Source: Rhizophagus irregularis (taxonomy: Eukaryota > Glomeromycota > Glomeromycetes > Glomerales > Glomeraceae). From it: 64,000 bases of DNA. Both the position numbers and the translations under genes were made by a program. The stretch covers positions 4,154,001-4,218,000 of the forward strand of contig NC_089437.1 in assembly GCF_026210795.1 (NCBI RefSeq), given 5' to 3'. The notes below the pieces were generated by a model. That model ran no database searches, was not told the DNA's origin, and was given only the letters and a program-made list of their open reading frames with translations. Shown here piece by piece: positions 11,207-23,121 of this stretch (position 1 is its first letter; each line of letters starts with the position of its first letter).

Positions 11207-11345
11207 AATAGATGAATATCGTTCGAAAAAATAATCGTGTATAATAAATAGTCTAAAGTCATAGAATGGCATCATATATTCAGGGCTAGTCCCGCATCAT
11301 GTAATTTTTTTAGCTTAATGTATTGTAAATAAAAGAGATAAAAGA
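11207..11345 (+). pseudogene. 3' end remnant of a second SAM/nuclease-family gene
   Basis: Sequence encoding DEYRSKK then stop, followed by about 110 bp of downstream DNA, matches the end and 3' flank of the gene at 8144-9227 (GEGYRSKK-type end, then AATAATC-TGTATAATAA, then a GGGCTA-GTCCCG hairpin). Nothing of the rest of the gene is present. Confidence 0.65.
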
Positions 11346-13158
11346 CGTTTAGGCCACTAAGTAACCCGAGCAATGTAGTCAAATATTTTTCTCGTGGCGA
11401 TTCAATGTACATACAGTACTAATTTTTTATTACTCGCATGTCCTAAATTATTGGGCAATAAGATTGCAAGCGAAGATCCAAGGACTTTTATTCTCAAACT
11501 TTCTCGCATATTCTCAAAATTATTACGTATATTATTATTAAAAGGGCCCCTTGATGATCTTTACATACGGACAGCGTAAGGAGAGGCGGTTGATCAGATT
11601 TTCGTAATGCGATCATATTATCGTAATTTCCCCAAAAGCGTATTCCAAAATCGATCCTGGAAATTATATAAAAAGGTGAAGTCTCAGTTTGTGAACTATT
11701 TTATCCGCCTTATGCAAGTAAAACAAAAAAAAACAAACGAAGCTAATCAAACTTACCGTTATATTCATCATTAATATCTACAATCAATCAAACGAGTATA
11801 TTCCGTAAAGTAATAATAAGGTGGGTTTGATTATTGATTGGCTAGATTCCGGAAGAACGTCATCACGATATTAATCGATTTTCTCACCTATATAGATGCT
11901 CAAAAATAAAACGGACATACTACCTTTCTTGATCCTTTTAATATTCGTTGAGAAAATCGGGATCGCTGACACCGTCTAATCAAATTGCTGTGGCTGATTC
12001 TCGAAGTCTAGCGCAGTATATCGAATAAAATTTTAATCATAAAAATAATTCCCCGTGATGGGCATCATCAGCGCAGTGAAATTGTGGCTTTGCCTGATTC
12101 TCATCACATGTCTTATATCAAACATCTGGCGCAGTAAATCAAACAACATCCAAAAAACATTAAGCAATAATTTTCTCAAATATTTGGCGGAGTGAAATGC
12201 TACAAAAATGAAATATCATGGTAAGAATTAAATGAATTGTAACGTTAAAAATTATGGGCATATACTTATTTCTATTCTCTGATTCTATAGGTTCGAAATT
12301 AATATATCATGGAAAAGTTCTCTTACGGAACTTAATCTTTTACATAGTCTATGTGAGTGGGAGTGAAATTAGTGATATAGATAGACGTAGTTATGGGTGT
12401 GATAATTTATTTCGGAAATCTAATGTAGTAAAAGAGTATGAGGTGAGAATCTCGTAGTTAGCAAAGTAGATAGGCGTATAGATAGAGAAATAATTTTATT
12501 AGCTATAGATATTTTTCGAGCAAAGAAATAAATTGATGCTGGGACTCGCATTAAATGGCCTAGGATCCGCGTACTCCCTCCCTCTTTGATAGCATCATAC
12601 ATACATTTCGTTAATTAATTCTGTAATTTTTAATTTATCTTTTATCAACAAAACTGATTGATGTATAAATGAATACCTTAAATCAATACTATAATCTGAG
12701 AACCTTACATTCTTTGAATTCTTGGCGAATTTACTGTCAAGAAACCCTCACCCCTGTAAATTATCACTTGGGGAGTGGTTAGGGACTTAACCCAGTCTTT
12801 CAATTCAACATCAGACACGAGTTCTGATGGAAGCATAGACCATAGCACATGTTATTGCCATCTTTACATAAAGCAAAGATGTTGCATCACCGGTTAGGGA
12901 CTTAACCCAGTCTTTCAATTCAACATCATAACACGAGTTCTGATGGAAGCATAGACCATAGCGACAATGCAAGTTTCTTGACTTCATTGATCAGACATAA
13001 AAAATTTTTTGCACGCTTGTTATAACAATGTATGACAATGTTTGAATTCGAACTACTACTGCGGAATCTCTGATTCGAGGTTACATCGGTAATGATTGGA
13101 TAATTTCGCGACTCGCGACGCGAGCAGTCCTATTATAAGCGTTATAGCCTTATACTAG
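11346..13158. other. Intergenic region with GCGCAGT-type short repeats
   Basis: No convincing gene. The short phrase GCGCAGT recurs (about 12008, 12071, 12131, with GGCGGAGTGAAA at about 12186), each time near CTGATTCTC or ATCAAA text, suggesting an old degenerate repeat. Just upstream, at 11056 and 11102, ATGCGCAGTAAGTACGTCAT and ATGCGCAGTAAGACGTCAT form a direct repeat. Small open frames at 11394 and 12254 show no protein-like pattern. Confidence 0.4.
12777..12962. repeat. 115-bp tandem duplication
   Basis: A 70-bp phrase beginning GGTTAGGGACTTAACCCAG and ending CATAGACCATAGC occurs at 12777-12846 and at 12892-12962, with a 2-base difference. The 45 bp between includes a small hairpin (CATCTTTACATAAAGCAAAGATG region, 12868-12890). 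Confidence 0.85.
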
Positions 13159-15602
13159 TAGGGATGTTAACGGTTCGGTCCATCCGGTTTTCGGTCCAAA
13201 AACTGGTGGTTTGAGTACAAAACCGAACCGTTATAGGTTTAGAACCAGAGTTTGAACCGAAGTTTGGACCGAAGTTTAGACCGAAGGTTTAGACCGGATA
13301 TTTATAGTATTTTATACAAAATTGTGTAATGCAGATCATGAATTTAAATATATCAAAAAATTTTTTATTATAAGAAAAAAAATTACCAACAAAATTTCAC
13401 ATAATGTAAAAAAAAGGAAAAAAAAAGACATATTGCAAGTATTGATTCAATTTTCCATTCTTTCTTTTTCTGATATCCAATTTTTCATGCATATAATTGC
13501 CCTTGCCGTTTCAGGATCTAACCTATTTCTAGTTTTTGAAATAGTTAATCCCGAAATTGAAAATGCCCTTTCTGATGGAACCGACGTTGCTTGGATTGTT
13601 AAATAATCCTTAGCTATTTGAGATAGTACTGGGTAATCCTTTTCATAAGTTTTCCACCAAATTAAAGAACCTGTATTACTATCTACTGGAGAATTTAAGT
13701 ATCGATCTAATTCATCATGCGATACTTCTTGACGAATATTATTTGGATTAAGTAAATTAAGAAAATAATCACGAGATGATCGTGCTGGTGCTGATGGTAT
13801 GGTTTGATTATTTAAGGGTAAATATGACAAATATAATTCTTGTAATTTACTAATAATTTCAGTTATATCATTATGACTAAATAATGTGGTTTTGTAGCGT
13901 GGATCTAATATTGAAGAACTGAAGTAATGGAAGATTGATTCAAATATTTGTCCCAATAGGCTTTCAATTTATTACAAATTGCTGATGCTATTGCCTTTTG
14001 TGTATGGTGATTTCCTCTTTGATAATGATCCAATTTTTTAAACATTCCATTAAAAACCAATCTTATATCACCTTGTGTAGGATTTTTTGATGATGATAAT
14101 AAATTGGTTGCTTCATACATAGGTTCTAATACCTTTGCTAATTCCTGTAAAAAAAAAAATAATAATTAATAAATATATAATTATAAAATAACATAAATAA
14201 TAATTTATAAAATAAAAAATACCTTAATATGTTGCCATTCAGATATTGTTGGAAATAAATCTCCAAGTTCTTCAACATTTGTTGTTGCAAGTAATTCTGA
14301 AACACCCTGCATTAAGATTTGTCTATTAATCATAAAATATGTGGAATTCCAGCGAATGTCTATATCTAAAATTGGTTTAAGAAATTTAACTTTTTTAAGG
14401 GTACAAATTTCTGATAATTTATCCAAAAATAATGGTGAATTCTTGATTTTAACAACAAATTGACGAAGTTTTTTGATTTCATTTCCAACATGACTCATTC
14501 CTGCTTTTACTGCTAAATTTATAATATGTGCAGCACATCTGTAATGAGTAAAAGCCATATTATTAAACTCCTGATCTAATTCAGTTGCTAGTTGATTACC
14601 ACATGCTATCATGTTGCTTCCATTGTCTGTAGTTAATGCAAGAATATTATTACTGATATTAAAGCTTCTTGAAGAATTTGTAAAAGCTTGCTAGTAATTA
14701 ACCCAGCTGTATGAGAACCATTTACAGGAATTAAATCAAGTAAGAGATTTTTTAATTCCCAATTGTTGTTAATATAATGCATTGTTACTCCAAGATAACA
14801 ATCTTTTGAGATTTCTGAAGTCCAAATATCAGTAGTAAGAGAGATTTTTGAGTTAATTTGTGAGACTTCATTAATTAACACATTTTTTCTCATTTTATAA
14901 TTTTCTATGAATTTTTCCTTTAAGGTTTGTCTGCAAGGTAAAATATAGTGGGGATTCAATTTATTAATTAATAATTTGAATTCAGGATTTTCAACAATGG
15001 TAAAAGGTTGCAAATCAGTTGCAACAAAATCAACCAAAGAATCTGTAATAGGTTTAGATTTTGATGGAGAGTAAGGTTTAAAACGTAAAGTAGTTTGGCG
15101 GGTTTCAGGTTTTTTATAATGTGATGGATGTTTTTTAGTTAAATGACGTCTAAGTGTAGATGTTGGATTACCAGGTGAATAAAGTTTTGCACACAAAATA
15201 CACTTATAGTTTGTAATTAACCAACTTTTCTCATCTTGAATTTTTTGAAAAAACTCCCAAACATCTGCCGACAATTTCTTATTTATAATTCTTTCATCAT
15301 CAGATGCTTTAAGGAATCATCTGATAAATTATTATCGTCATTTTCAAAAACTCCCGACATAGTTGTAATAATGCAAGGTGATATAAAAAAATGTAAGAAT
15401 GTAAAATCCATTATTCTTTTATTGTAAAAAGTTACGTGTGCAGATACACGTAACCGTTAATTGAACCGATCTAAAACCGGTTCACTAAACTGGTTTCTAT
15501 CAGTTCAGTCTCGGTTTGGTTTGACGTTTGAACTGAACCGAAACCGGTCCTATGATTAAACTGCGGTTCGAACCATCCAATCATAAACTGTTAACATCCC
15601 TA
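13159..15602 (-). mobile_element. Complete hAT-superfamily transposon, frameshifted (hAT 1)
   Basis: The ends TAGGGATGTTAAC (13159) and GTTAACATCCCTA (ending 15602) are inverted. The flanks TATACTAG and TATATTAG agree at 7 of 8 positions, as an aged 8-bp target duplication. Subterminal regions hold many GGTTCGGT / AACCGGTTC phrases at both ends, which fits transposase binding arrays. One transposase gene lies on minus. Length is 2444 bp. Confidence 0.9.
13447..15360 (-). pseudogene. hAT transposase of hAT 1 (BED finger, RNase H-like core, dimerisation domain)
   Basis: The likely start is the ATG at 15358-15360 (MSGVFEND). A BED zinc finger follows: CILC, then a spacer, then HLTKKH. The RNase H-like core has SLTTDIW (first catalytic Asp), LALTTDNGSN (second Asp) and CAAHIINLAV (the C-x-x-H helix). 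A 78-bp intron at 14145-14222 has GT and AG ends. The C-terminal dimerisation region has SILDPRYK, WW-KTYEKDYPVLSQIAKDYL and ATSVPSERAFSISG. Three frame changes are visible: near 15318 after DDSLK, near 14660 before FNISNNILALTT, and near 13930 before SSILDPRYK. There are few other defects, so the death is fairly recent. Confidence 0.85.
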
Positions 15603-15667
15603 TATATTAGTGTGTAACGAGTTTCCATCCCTGCCGGTTTTCGTTCTCTAATAAGTTATAATTTACA

Positions 15668-17969
15668 ATGGATAGAACTAAAAAATCAAAAAGTACTCCT
15701 GTTAGGTAAATGTTATGGAAAGTTGCTTTACTTTTTATGTGTTATTTTTGTAATTAATTTCATGATTTCTTTCAGTACTCAAAAATGCCGGAAAAAAATA
15801 CACCAAGAAACTCACAAACAGAAATTGATTCGTGCGAAAAACTATACTCGACAAATTCGCACTCTTGTAAGTATGATGGTCAGTCTATGAAATTTCTCAT
15901 GAAAATCTGTAACATTTGCCATCCTCTCAACTAGGGCACACATACGAATACTATGCTTAATGATCGTGTAAGTTTACCATGCCGTCGTATTTTGAATTGT
16001 TTTGGAGAATAACTTATAACTTGCACTTTTCTCAACTAGACTGAACATGACCGTAGAATGTTTCGTCAATTGGTAAGTTAATTAAACCTATTTATGTTAA
16101 ATAAAAATAACTATATACTGTACATTGTTTTTATCAATAGCACAATATTGAATATCATCACAATACTGATTTGAAATCAGCAGAATCTCCTTCTCCGGTA
16201 AGTCCTAAATTGTTTGTTTTTATTCTTATTTGATACAAAGTTTGTTTGACCTTTTCCATAATTTGTATTGTGCTATAGAATATTTCTCAAGACTTTGATG
16301 ATTCAACTGAGGTAGTAGTGTATTTTTTTCGTTTGCTTCTTGTAAGCTAGCAGAAACTTGTCATCTTGTATTTTAATACTTAGAGTGATCATAAACGGAC
16401 AACTAAAACCAAAATTGAGCACTACTTCTCGCGACAACCATCTTATAATGTGAATAATAATGAGGAATTGTCTGGCACCACCTTGGTGCCAGATGATATT
16501 TCTAATATTCAAGAGCAGTATCTTCAGTCGGATGGGTGCGTTACACCATCACCATATAGCCAAATGTCAAAAAATTCGACAGTAGAACTTCCAAGAGTAG
16601 AACCTAAAAGTGCAATACTTGTTGACATCGATAATAACCCGTTTTTTATAGAGGAAAGCGATGACACTTTAGCAATTGACGACATCTTATGTGATCTGAC
16701 CTTTAAAAATGAAGTTTCAACCAATGATGTTTTTTTAGAAGAAAACAATATATCTTTGTTATTTCGTAATTATCAAAACCAATCACTGGAGATTGCAAGA
16801 AATAAGGGCTTGTTTGTAGAGACCAACGTACATGAAATCTTGACCGAATTATGAGAGGTTTTTTTGATGACCCAAATCGACATATTGTTGAATGGCTGAA
16901 TACTGCACTGGAAGAAAGTAGGAGAAAGTCTGAAGGCCGGCCAAAACAACCCGATTTCACTAAGGTTGCCTGCCGAAACTAAAAAGGAAATTCCGAAAGG
17001 TTTCGGCCAATAAAATCAAATGCCGAAAATGCCAAAATTAGGCCAAAACTCAGTCTTAATTTTGGCCAAAATTAAAATTCGGCCGAAATTATGACATTGT
17101 GTCACGTGACGTTACACCGATTTCCAAAAAAGGAAATTTTATTTCCCAGTAAAATTGGTGAAATCAGTTTTACAAAGGTTACATAAATTTCTAAAAAAGG
17201 AAATTTATAATGTCGATCATTTTCTGGCCAGAATTATACCAATAATTTCGGTCAAATTTTGGACTTTTGGCAATAATTTCAGCATTATAAATTTTAGCAA
17301 ATTTATTTTTGATTGCCTAAACTTTTGGCTACAAAAAAGTTTTGGCCTTGGCCTAAATTACCTAATTTTGGCAAGCAACTTTAGATTTCACAGTTTCGGT
17401 CATTCATCAGTTACAAAGAAAAGCAGTTTTATTTGTAAGAGAAGTTAGTCTTCCGTCACAAAAAGATAAGGTATTTAAAAATTGTAATGATCTCATCTGC
17501 CTTGGTGTTTTCATGAAGGACTGCTTAGATTTGGCGATTGACAAGGGTGCCGATGTGAAAGTAATAGGTTTTTAATGTGTTGATAAGACAAATAATAAAA
17601 TGGCTTTACTCTTCCATATAATTCTTTTTAATTGATCCTTTTGATTTCCTTTTGTAGACTACAAGATTGATTTTTATATAATGGATTTAGTCAAAGGAAT
17701 ATATACCATGCTTCATGTCGGACAAATAACATTTTCCGCTTTAATAAAAATGCTCTCATTTGTTAATGAAATAGATTTGCTTTTTAGAGTGTGAGAAATA
17801 TTTTGGGAATCTTTCAACATTTTGTATACAAACCTCTGTTATCCAAGTCCGCCATTAACAAAAGTATCATTTAAACAGGATACTCTAAAATCTTCAAAGT
17901 TTCAACAATTGGTTCATAAGACTCATAATGTCAATAGGTCATACCCATTCTGGTATGGACGTTTTTAAT
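15668..17969 (+). pseudogene. Multi-exon gene with tiny in-phase exons, broken by a MITE; function unknown
   Basis: GT-AG splice sites chosen by hand give exons 15668-15705, 15776-15866, 15935-15967, 16040-16072, 16141-16197, 16279-16311 and 16384 onward. After exon 2 every internal exon is a multiple of 3 (33, 33, 57, 33 nt). The start is basic (MDRTKKSKST, QKCRKKIHQETHKQK). Later comes KTKIEHYFSRQPS, then a Ser/Glu-rich stretch to a stop at 16854. Another frame picks up at once with RGFFDDPNRHIVEWLNTALE and continues beyond the MITE at 16961-17383 with LQRKAVLFVREVSLPSQ and, after a further intron (about 17541-17657), DFYIMDLVKGIYTM, ending in FWYGRF at 17969. From memory the FWYGRF-ending family is widespread in Rhizophagus. 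The frame change near 16850, the MITE and a stop near 17792 make it a pseudogene. No domain recognised. Confidence 0.55.
16961..17383. mobile_element. 423-bp hAT-type MITE with a perfect 8-bp target duplication
   Basis: GATTTCAC occurs at 16953-16960 and again at 17384-17391. The ends TAAGGTTGCCTGCC and GGCAAGCAACTTTA are inverted with two mismatches. The interior is rich in GGCCAAAATT / AATTTTGGCC phrases facing each other. Removing the element restores an open frame (PDFTVSVIHQLQRKAV), so it landed in coding sequence. Confidence 0.9.
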
Positions 17970-17992
17970 GTTTTTAATATTTACTGTACACT

Positions 17993-20615
17993 AGTGTTCA
18001 GACCTGGGTTTTTAATGGATATATAGGTTGATCTGTTAAGAGAAATACAAACCCGGGTTGGTATTTGCTAAGGAAAGTTTAACCCGGTTTCTTATAGGTT
18101 AGTTAACAGGTTGATAACGGTTGGCTAACAGTTGGCTAACGGTTTGATAAAGGGTTTTAACAGGTGAATAACGGGTTGCTTAATGGGTTTTAACAGTTGG
18201 ATAGCGGGTTATTTAAAGGGTTTAACGGGTTAATAATGGTTTCTTAGCAACATTTTTATCGTTTTAACTTTCAATCATTTATTATTTTAATATTTTTATT
18301 ACTATTATTATTATTTATTTAAGACTTTAAGTTTAAACATCCAATGAATGCAATATTGCAATTAATGCAATAGAATATAATTTTTATTCATCAGTTGGAT
18401 AAATTGTATCAAAATTTGATGCATTTCTTTTTAAGAACATGATTTTTTTGAATAAACTTGGTTTCATACATGTTCTTTTATTTGTTAATAAATTTTCAGC
18501 GTCAGAAAAAAGATGCTCACTTGCAGTTGAAGTTGCAGAAACTGCTAAATATTTTTGTGCAAGGTTACATAAAATAGGAAATTTATCCTGTTTTCCACTT
18601 CATCATACAAGTGGATCTGACGCAAAAGGAATTTCATTAAGTTGTAAATATTCCTCAACTTCATCAAGAGCTACTACATTATCTTTAATAAGTCGTTCCA
18701 TTAGTAATTTTCTTTTGAATGTGCTGGATGCACCAGATGTACTGGATGAATCAGATATACCAGATACGTCAGGTGTATTTTTTTGATTATTTTTTTCTTG
18801 TTCAAATAGAGTTCGTAACTGCTGCTCAGTATGAGATTTTTGAATTGATGAAGTAAAATCAAGGCTTTTAAATCTAGGATCAAGTATTGGAGAAATTAAA
18901 GCATCAGTAGTAATTGTAGGATAATACTTAATTAAATTTGTATATAAAATTGATTTAATTTCATTAATTAAACCATAAGTATTAACCGATTTATTAATAT
19001 CATCATTTGGTATTTCATCTTGATTCTCCTCATCAAATGCATCACCTGTTTCTTCTCTATTAATATTTTGTGAATCAGTTTCAAGCATTTTAATTATTTC
19101 TATTATTAATCGTGAATGTAAACTGCTTGTCACATATTTACTTCCTCCTAAATCCTAATTCCGTTGTTGCATCTGCAAATGTTGATAATACCTCTATTAT
19201 ATCGGCAAGAAAATCCCATTCCTCATCTGTAATCATTATTTGCTTTAATCTTTTAGCATCTTTTTTTGTATCTAAATCTGTACTAATTGAAAGAGTATTA
19301 GATAAAAGCTTAATCCATTCTTTCAAATATATTAAACGTGACTAGGCAAGATAATTTGAATTCCAATGAGTGGCCACATCATTAACTAATCAAAGATATT
19401 TGGCTGTATCTTTGGCACTCTAAAAAAATTAAAATTTAATATTATAATTATATATAACTATATAAGAATTTATAAATTATTATTGAAACTTACAATTTGT
19501 TCATTGGATTCTAAATTTTCATCTTTATTTGCATTTGGATATTTTTTTGAATATCTTCTAAGTGTTCAGATTGTTTGGGACGCATAAAAAAATCAATTAA
19601 TCTTTTCACTCGTAAAATTAATGATTTTGCTGGGATTAGCCCTTTTCCAATTATTAGTTGTAAAGTGTGCGCCTTACATGCTTGCCATTTAATTGAATTC
19701 ATATCTGAAATGGTTTTTTTCATATTGGCAGCATTATCAGTGGTGATTACAAAGACTTTTTCTCGTAATTTCCACTCCTCTAATGTTTCTTCTAAACTTT
19801 CTGCAATATGCTGAGCCGTGTGAATATAACGAATATGATTAACTGTTAAGGTAATTTCATTAAGTACAAAATTGGAATCAATATAGATGCAAGTTACTCT
19901 AATGTAACCTTGCCCATTTTTTGCGGTCCACATATCTGTGGTTAATAATACACTCTTTGCTTTCACCCTAATTTTTTCAATTAATATTGGCAATGTGAAT
20001 TTATAGGATTTTGAAATAATTCTCTTAATTCCTTTTTCATCTGGAATTATAAAAGCTGGATCTAATTCATTAATCAATTTACGAAATGAAAGACTTTGTA
20101 CTATGTATAATGGTTGAAGATCTTCAGTTATCCAGTTGGTCAAAAATTGGTGAAGTTCACGTTGCCGACTTTCTTTATGCTTACGAGTATGAACAATAGA
20201 TGTAATTGTTGACTGATTTTTCTATATTATAATAAGATTATTAATTAGTTTTAACAGCACATAATCCATATATAATAAAAGATTAAGAAAAATACCAACA
20301 TTCTTCATTCTATCATCCTTTGTTATATCATGTTCTGATGATAAATGATTAATTGTGTTACTGGTTAAACCATCATTAACATGAATAGCTCCACACTTTT
20401 TTCCATCTGTACTTAAAATTTTACACCTCTTAAGTGGTTCTCCTTTATCACTTGTTTGTTCATTAATATCTACTTCTTCAAAATATTTCCACATCCAACT
20501 TGATTTTTTTTGACTACTTTTTGCTTTCTTTAATTGTGGCACTTCTTCAGGACTTAAAGGACGAGAATGATCTTGCCTTATATTAGTGATATCACTTATA
20601 ATTATAAAGAATTAA
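17993..20615 (-). mobile_element. Truncated hAT-superfamily transposon (hAT 2)
   Basis: The left end is probably TAGTGTTCAGACCTGGG at 17993. It is followed by about 250 bp of degenerate subterminal repeats built on AACGGGTT / GGGTTTTAACAGG (18040-18245). No matching inverted end is found to the right of the transposase start, so the 5' side of the transposase, with the right end, is missing. The coding frame opens after a stop near 20615 with no good ATG. Confidence 0.7.
18430..20615 (-). pseudogene. hAT transposase of hAT 2, decayed
   Basis: The parts in order are: a BED-type finger (WMWKYFEEVD, KRC, CGAIHV, HLSSEH; about 20480-20330), an intron near 20221-20303 with a TATAG acceptor, then LPLYIVQSLSFRKLI-like text, VLLTTDMWTAKNG (first Asp), VFVITTDNAANM (second Asp), CKAHTLQLIIGKGL, a second intron near 19420-19493, and WISPILDPRFKS-type C-terminal text. 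Stops interrupt the middle exon around VATHWNSNYLA (about 19345-19390), and several frame changes follow. The final dimerisation segment (SATSTASE-like, about 18430-18600) is weak. It is clearly older than hAT 1 and hAT 3. Confidence 0.75.
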
Positions 20616-21080
20616 CGATGTGTGTGATAATATATTAATATAAAATGTAATATAAAATTAATAAAAAAAAATTAAAAAAAAAGAGTTATTTTTTTTTGAC
20701 GATTTTTTTTTATTTGATGTGATCGGGCAAAATACTTTTTCTTTCCAGTGAATACTACCAGAAATAGTACTTCTTCATAAACTATTTTGAGATAATCCAA
20801 TCTGGTTTTTAACCTAAGAAAGTTCTTTACTTTATTGCACAATTTTTCCATTATTTCCATAGTAATTTTGACCATTTTGGTCCAATACTCTTGTTTTGAG
20901 ATTACGCCTTTTTTAACATCGTAAGATAAATTGCATTTCTCATAATAGAAATTTGGGCAAGTAAGATATAGGGAATCTGTATCACCATATTTTATCCCAA
21001 AACCTTTCTTTTTCACAAATTCTGCAACGAGTTTGATATTTTCTTGTCCAGCCAAAGTAACACCTCCGGCTAGTTCAAGT

Positions 21081-21620
21081 TAGTGTTTGGAATCATGTAA
21101 CAGTTATTCGAATAACTCGAGTATCATATAATGGGGCCACAGTACCCCGGATATGATACAGATTTCAGAGGTTTTGACCTTATACCCCCCACCATTGTGT
21201 GAGTTTTTATTATTAGTAGATATGTATAAAACTTATATAATAATTGGGTATTTATCATGAGTAATACCTAGGTATCTATTAAATTATTTTAAATAATAAA
21301 ATCGGTAGAAAATGGGAGTTCTTTTTTGTAGGGTACTGTGCATAGGGGGGTACTGTGGCCCGCAAAATACGGTATATTCGAGTATTTGAATAAGCATAGT
21401 GGTTATTCGAGTATTCATTTAGCCAGATATAGTATAGTTAAAATTCTAATTGCGTATTAAATCCTTAAATTTAACTGAGTTAAAATCATAATTCAGGCTA
21501 AAAATTATGTAAATCATTACTATAAAAGGAAATTTAATTTATTCGAATATTATTCGAATACACTTTATAAATTTAAATGAATACTCAAGTATATTTGAAT
21601 ATATTCGATTCCAAATACTA
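21081..21620. mobile_element. 540-bp hAT-type MITE with a perfect 8-bp target duplication
   Basis: GTTCAAGT borders it at 21073-21080 and 21621-21628. The ends TAGTGTTTGGAATC and GATTCCAAATACTA are inverted with one mismatch, and the next 60 bp on each side are rich in ATTCGAATA / CTCGAGTA phrases. It lies inside the DNA polymerase fossil and itself contains a second inserted element. Confidence 0.9.
21126..21370. mobile_element. Nested small inverted-repeat element inside the MITE
   Basis: GGGGCCACAGTACCCC at 21133-21148 is mirrored by GGGGTACTGTGGCCC at 21347-21361. The G/C-rich arms stand out from their surroundings. The exact ends and target duplication are unclear. A short extra copy of GGGTACTGTG lies at about 21331-21340. 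Confidence 0.65.
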
Positions 21621-22534
21621 GTTCAAGTATGTAAAATGGGAAGTCACTTTGGCCAGTTACACCATAGAATGAATTCATATACAATTTAATGGCTTTCTGC
21701 TTTAAATTTAGAGAATTATAATTGAAGCAGGTGGAATCATATTCTTTCCTAAAATCATCATATGACAAACCAATGAAAGGATTCAGGATGCTGGCTATTT
21801 CGGCACGCTTCTTAGGTTCGCTTTGCGAACAAACATCTTCGATTGCACTTGCTATTAAGATAGATCTGCTGGCATCCATTCTACTTTTTAACTAATCCCA
21901 TATATTCCCTTTTCTTTTCAAGAGGTTTTAGCCGGACCTTTAGTTCATTCTGTATATTGAGTAAATTTTCCAATATTTTTGGAAATAAACCTTTCTGATC
22001 AGATTTATTTTCATGCCATATGGTCCAGGCTCACACAGGTTTACCGTCATACTTGAACTCAATACTGTAAAGCACTTTATTCTCTCTCTTTAGTTTATCT
22101 GCTTCCAAAAGTGTTAAGATCATCTTCTCGGTGAGAAGTTGTAAATCATGATTATGCTAGGGTATAAGGAAGCGAAGTCTAAACTCGTGACAGGACATTT
22201 ATTTTCAAGACCTTTCTCTGGCGGAAACACATACGCTCCTGGAAACTTTCCAGATGCTTTCTGATTGAAAATTTTTGTAGTATATCTGTATATAGAATAT
22301 CTGGCGCCCAAGTTTCAGCATCTAAGAAATTAAATACTTTTGTTCCTATAGCATAGTGTTTCGATCCGGATAGAAACCGTTATCCGGATAAATTAAAAAA
22401 ATTATCCGGTTTTTATCCGGATAATCCGGTTCGGATAAAAATCCGGATATATCCGGATAGAAACCGAAATCCGGATAAAAATTATACAATTTTTTTTTTG
22501 TAAATCAAGAAATTTATAGCATATATTAGATTTA

Positions 22535-22880
22535 ATTCATAGCATAGATTTAATTAAATTCGTGGCATTTTGATTAATTTTGTGGCTTAAATGTGTGGCT
22601 TTGTTAATTAGTTTCGTGGCACCTATTTAAATAATTTCGTAGAATTTATTTAATTAATTTTGTGGCTTAAATTTATGGCTTTATTTAATTATTTTCGTGG
22701 CATTTGCTTAATTAATTTCGTAGTGTTTATTAGTTTAATATCATAGTATTTTCTTAATTAATTTTGTAATTAACTTCATTTATGTCTTTGTTTAATTATT
22801 TTCGTGGAATTTGTTTAATTATTTTCGTGGAATTTGTTTAATTAATTTCGTATTATTAATTTCATGGAATTTATTAAATT
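22535..22880. repeat. Degenerate repeats of about 25-35 bp in the hAT 3 leader
   Basis: The phrase TTTAATTA-TTTCGTGG-ATTTG recurs about ten times with changes between the left subterminal array and the transposase start. Confidence 0.6.
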
Positions 22881-23121
22881 TGTAGCAATAAAATTTTGTA
22901 AAATTTTACAATATTAATCAGGTAAATTTATTATTTAGACCTATTGATTTATGACAATTATTATTTGTTTATTAAAACTTTTACAAATAAAATCACAGTT
23001 AATTCAGTTCTAACTTCTAAGCCATAATAAAGATTAATAAATACTGTACATTCCCTTGTTGAATTTTTCATAATTTCAATTAAAGTTTATTTTATTGAAA
23101 GCTAAAATAATTCACAAAATT

